NCBI RefSeq assembly: GCF_000429305.1
Contig: NZ_AUBP01000021.1
Span: 105,326 to 169,325 of the forward strand
Reading direction: 5' to 3'
Length of the DNA stretch: 64,000 nucleotides
From: Desulfovibrio inopinatus DSM 10711
Lineage (GTDB): Bacteria > Desulfobacterota > Desulfovibrionia > Desulfovibrionales > Desulfovibrionaceae
A program made the position numbers and the translations under genes. The notes below the pieces were generated by a model. The model saw nothing but the letters and a program-made list of their open reading frames with translations, was not told the DNA's origin and searched no databases. Positions 62,538 to 64,000 of this stretch are shown piece by piece (position 1 is the first letter of the stretch; every line of letters starts with the position of its first letter).

Positions 62538-63335
62538 TTAGTTCTTCTCCCGAAGGAATTGTCCAGGAGGGCAACCCAAAGCTTTGCGGTACATTTCAAT
62601 GAAAGCACTGAGGCTATTATAGCCAAGATCAAGAGCGATACGCGTAATCGTATTTCCTTTATCAAGTCGATGAATTGCTTCCTGAAGTATCAGCCGCTTT
62701 CTCCAGGCCCCAAATGTCAAACCCGTTTCCAGAACAAACAGACGCGATAAGGTCCGTGGGCTTGCTCCAGTGTAACAAGCCCATTCACTTAATTTGCGTT
62801 GATCGCCAGGATTTTTCAAGAGGGCATCCATAACGCGCAGCACACGTGCATCGTTGGCCATCGGTAAATGAAGATCCGTCGATTCTGCCTCTCGGAGTTC
62901 ATCCAATATAACAGCCATAAGGCGCCAGCCGGGTCCATCAGGAGAATACCTGTCGCCATAAGACATTGCTTTCAAAATTAATTCTCGAAGAAGCGCAGAT
63001 ACCTGTAAGACCGTACAAGCGCTTGGCAATTGTTGAGTGACGGAAGGATCAATGAAAAGATTTCGTAGCGAAACCGCACCGGGGAAATAAACTTCATGCT
63101 CAATCCCTGGAGGAACCCACACGGCCTGTGATGGAGGGACAATCCAAATATCACGCTGACAAATGACTTTCATCACTCCACTGCTGGCAAAAATACACTG
63201 GCCACGAGGGTGAGCATGGGGAGCATTGCATCCTGCTTGATCAACCTGCATGGTGAGTGGAATGATGGGAAGCAAAGGATCAATTCGGTACCCGGTGTTT
63301 ACCGGAGGAAGTTTGGTCAGTTTCGTGATATCCAT
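62538..63335 (-). CDS. AraC-family transcriptional regulator
   Basis: 265 residues from ATG 63335 (AGGA five bases upstream; a TTG start at 63371 is weaker). An N-terminal cupin-like sensor (about 15-130; HAHPRGQCIFASSGVMKVICQ, WVPPGIEHEVYFPG) is followed by two helix-turn-helix units (about 160-262): LSEWACYTGASPRTLSRLF and ITRIALDLGYNSLSAFIEMYRKALGCPPGQF, the AraC signature. Similar regulators often control an adjacent exporter; here leuA converges, so the target is not evident. Confidence 0.9.
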   Translation of the reverse strand: MDITKLTKLPPVNTGYRIDPLLPIIPLTMQVDQAGCNAPHAHPRGQCIFASSGVMKVICQRDIWIVPPSQAVWVPPGIEHEVYFPGAVSLRNLFIDPSVTQQLPSACTVLQVSALLRELILKAMSYGDRYSPDGPGWRLMAVILDELREAESTDLHLPMANDARVLRVMDALLKNPGDQRKLSEWACYTGASPRTLSRLFVLETGLTFGAWRKRLILQEAIHRLDKGNTITRIALDLGYNSLSAFIEMYRKALGCPPGQFLREKN

Positions 63336-63517
63336 GGGAGTCCTATAGGGTGGTTCGCAGGATACCCGCAAGTCGAAGAGATATTGGTTTGATCAGAGAA
63401 GGTGAAGTGATTGTAAAGATGTTATTATAACTCATTAAAAATATTATGGAAATGCTTTGATTTTTGTGTGTCTCTTTTAAAGAGCGAATTATATTTCAAC
63501 TTTTTCAAAAAAAGTGA
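63336..63517. other. Spacer upstream of rRNA promoters
   Basis: AT-rich, with no supported gene; it probably holds the AraC-family gene promoter (leftward). Confidence 0.4.
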
Positions 63518-63546
63518 TTGACGTTGGCGCGTCATTCTCATAGACA
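63518..63546 (+). promoter_or_regulatory. rRNA operon promoter P1
   Basis: TTGACG (63518-63523), 17-base spacer, TAGACA (63541-63546). An A tract (63507-63513) precedes it, as in UP elements, and a GC-rich discriminator follows. Identical boxes and spacing to P2. Confidence 0.75.
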
Positions 63547-63621
63547 TCCACCTCCCGACGCGAACGGGGGCCGGTTTTGCCGGCTTCGCCAAGCGGCTGA
63601 AAAAAAGTTTTCAGAAAGTGC

Positions 63622-63650
63622 TTGACGAAGGGGAGACGAAGACGTAGACA
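63622..63650 (+). promoter_or_regulatory. rRNA operon promoter P2
   Basis: TTGACG (63622-63627), 17-base spacer, TAGACA (63645-63650), 104 bases downstream of P1; A/T tract upstream, GC-rich discriminator. Confidence 0.75.
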
Positions 63651-63722
63651 CTCCCTCCGCCGCGACGAACCGGCCTTGCCGGATCGGTCAAAAACGTTTC
63701 GAAAATAAATCGAAAAAAGTTG

Positions 63723-63751
63723 TTGACAGCGCGGACGGGATTCACTAGCTT
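63723..63751 (+). promoter_or_regulatory. rRNA operon promoter P3
   Basis: TTGACA (63723-63728), 17-base spacer, TAGCTT (63746-63751), 101 bases downstream of P2, preceded by an A-rich tract. Confidence 0.72.
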
Positions 63752-63780
63752 CTCCAACTCGGCAACGACAAACGCGCCGA

Positions 63781-63823
63781 CACCGCAAAGGCGGTGGGAG
63801 AAGAAGACGAAGGTCTTTGACAA
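63781..63823 (+). promoter_or_regulatory. Antitermination leader (boxB-like hairpin and boxA-like element)
   Basis: Hairpin CACCGC-AAAG-GCGGTG at 63781-63796, then GGTCTTTGACAATT starting at 63812, resembling the boxA core of rRNA leaders. Placement between P3 and 16S fits Nus-dependent antitermination. Confidence 0.55.
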
Positions 63824-63896
63824 TTAAATAGCGAGTCGAGTGATAAGAAAGTCAACCTCGTTTTATGACGAGAGTTTTGGCAAACTCAAAAGTTTT

Positions 63897-64000
63897 GAAC
63901 TGGAGAGTTTGATCCTGGCTCAGATTGAACGCTGGCGACGTGCTTAACACATGCAAGTCGTGCGAGAAAGTTTCCTTCGGGAGATGAGTAGAGCGGCGCA
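63897..64000 (+). rRNA. rrs: 16S ribosomal RNA, 5' end (truncated by window)
   Basis: GAGTTTGATCCTGGCTCAG at 63905 onwards, then GAACGCTGGCG and CTTAACACATGCAAGTCG, are universal bacterial 16S 5' sequences. Start estimated by aligning to the E. coli 5' end, eight bases before GAGTTTGAT. Only ~104 bases are present. Confidence 0.97.

Noticed and set aside
63489..63823. Minus-strand open frames in the rRNA promoter region
   Set aside because: They run through tandem promoters and the leader; no gene features.
1..64000. CRISPR array, tRNA genes, prophage or complete insertion sequence
   Set aside because: I looked for regularly spaced repeats, cloverleaf-type TTCGANTC contexts, integrase/transposase motifs and found none I could support.

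Overview
The window looks like chromosomal DNA of a sulfate-reducing deltaproteobacterium of the Desulfovibrio group. The pointers are a CX4C-type rubredoxin, many long chemoreceptors and hybrid sensor kinases, a livF-paaK pair, a Fur-box-controlled feo locus with DUF4198 and GGDEF genes, and moderate GC with gene content typical of that order. Species assignment is an inference. The window opens inside a PfkB-family sugar/nucleoside kinase gene and ends about 100 bases into a 16S rRNA gene.

Layout. 0-8 kb: kinase tail, an SMC-like half ATPase, a response-regulator diguanylate cyclase, rpsA, rimO, a D-Ala-D-Ala dipeptidase and an SGNH hydrolase. 8-22 kb is a sensory block: two paralogous chemoreceptors whose lengths differ by exactly four 39-residue repeats, paaK, an orphan livF, a hybrid histidine kinase and a CheB-CheR-PAS fusion. 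22-34 kb: pgpA, two tandem Hsp20 genes, rubredoxin, a DUF368 polyprenyl-phosphate carrier candidate, a winged-helix regulator, an orphan mlaF, a putative wall hydrolase, a CHASE2 adenylate cyclase, mnmE and a Leu/Ile/Val-type binding protein.

34.2-42.9 kb is the most interesting region. A promoter overlapped by a Fur box precedes a same-strand run: small exported Cys-rich protein, DUF4198 protein, SiaA-like phosphatase, FeoB, SiaB-like kinase, SiaC-like phosphoprotein, SiaD-like diguanylate cyclase, CheA-like protein without a phosphotransfer domain, FeoA. The ferrous-iron transporter genes feoB and feoA thus enclose most of a complete SiaABCD partner-switch/c-di-GMP module. I infer coupling of iron supply to c-di-GMP output.

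43-53 kb: rnr with a small membrane protein, then a cluster of three ExeA-type AAA ATPases (two with a membrane segment and LysM-like domain), a TPR-SPOR lipoprotein, a small lipoprotein and proteins of unknown function, probably an envelope or secretion/pilus accessory system. 53-56 kb: a coupled zinc operon (znuC, znuB, a Zur-like Fur protein and a YgjP-type metalloprotease) behind a palindromic operator candidate, with no znuA. 56-64 kb: a Cache-PAS chemoreceptor, a NodIJ-type ABC exporter, a yeast-type 2-isopropylmalate synthase, an AraC regulator, then three tandem rRNA promoters about 100 bp apart and the 5' end of 16S rRNA.

I saw no tRNA gene, CRISPR array, prophage or intact insertion sequence. 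Several convergent gene pairs are separated by very long, almost perfect palindromes.
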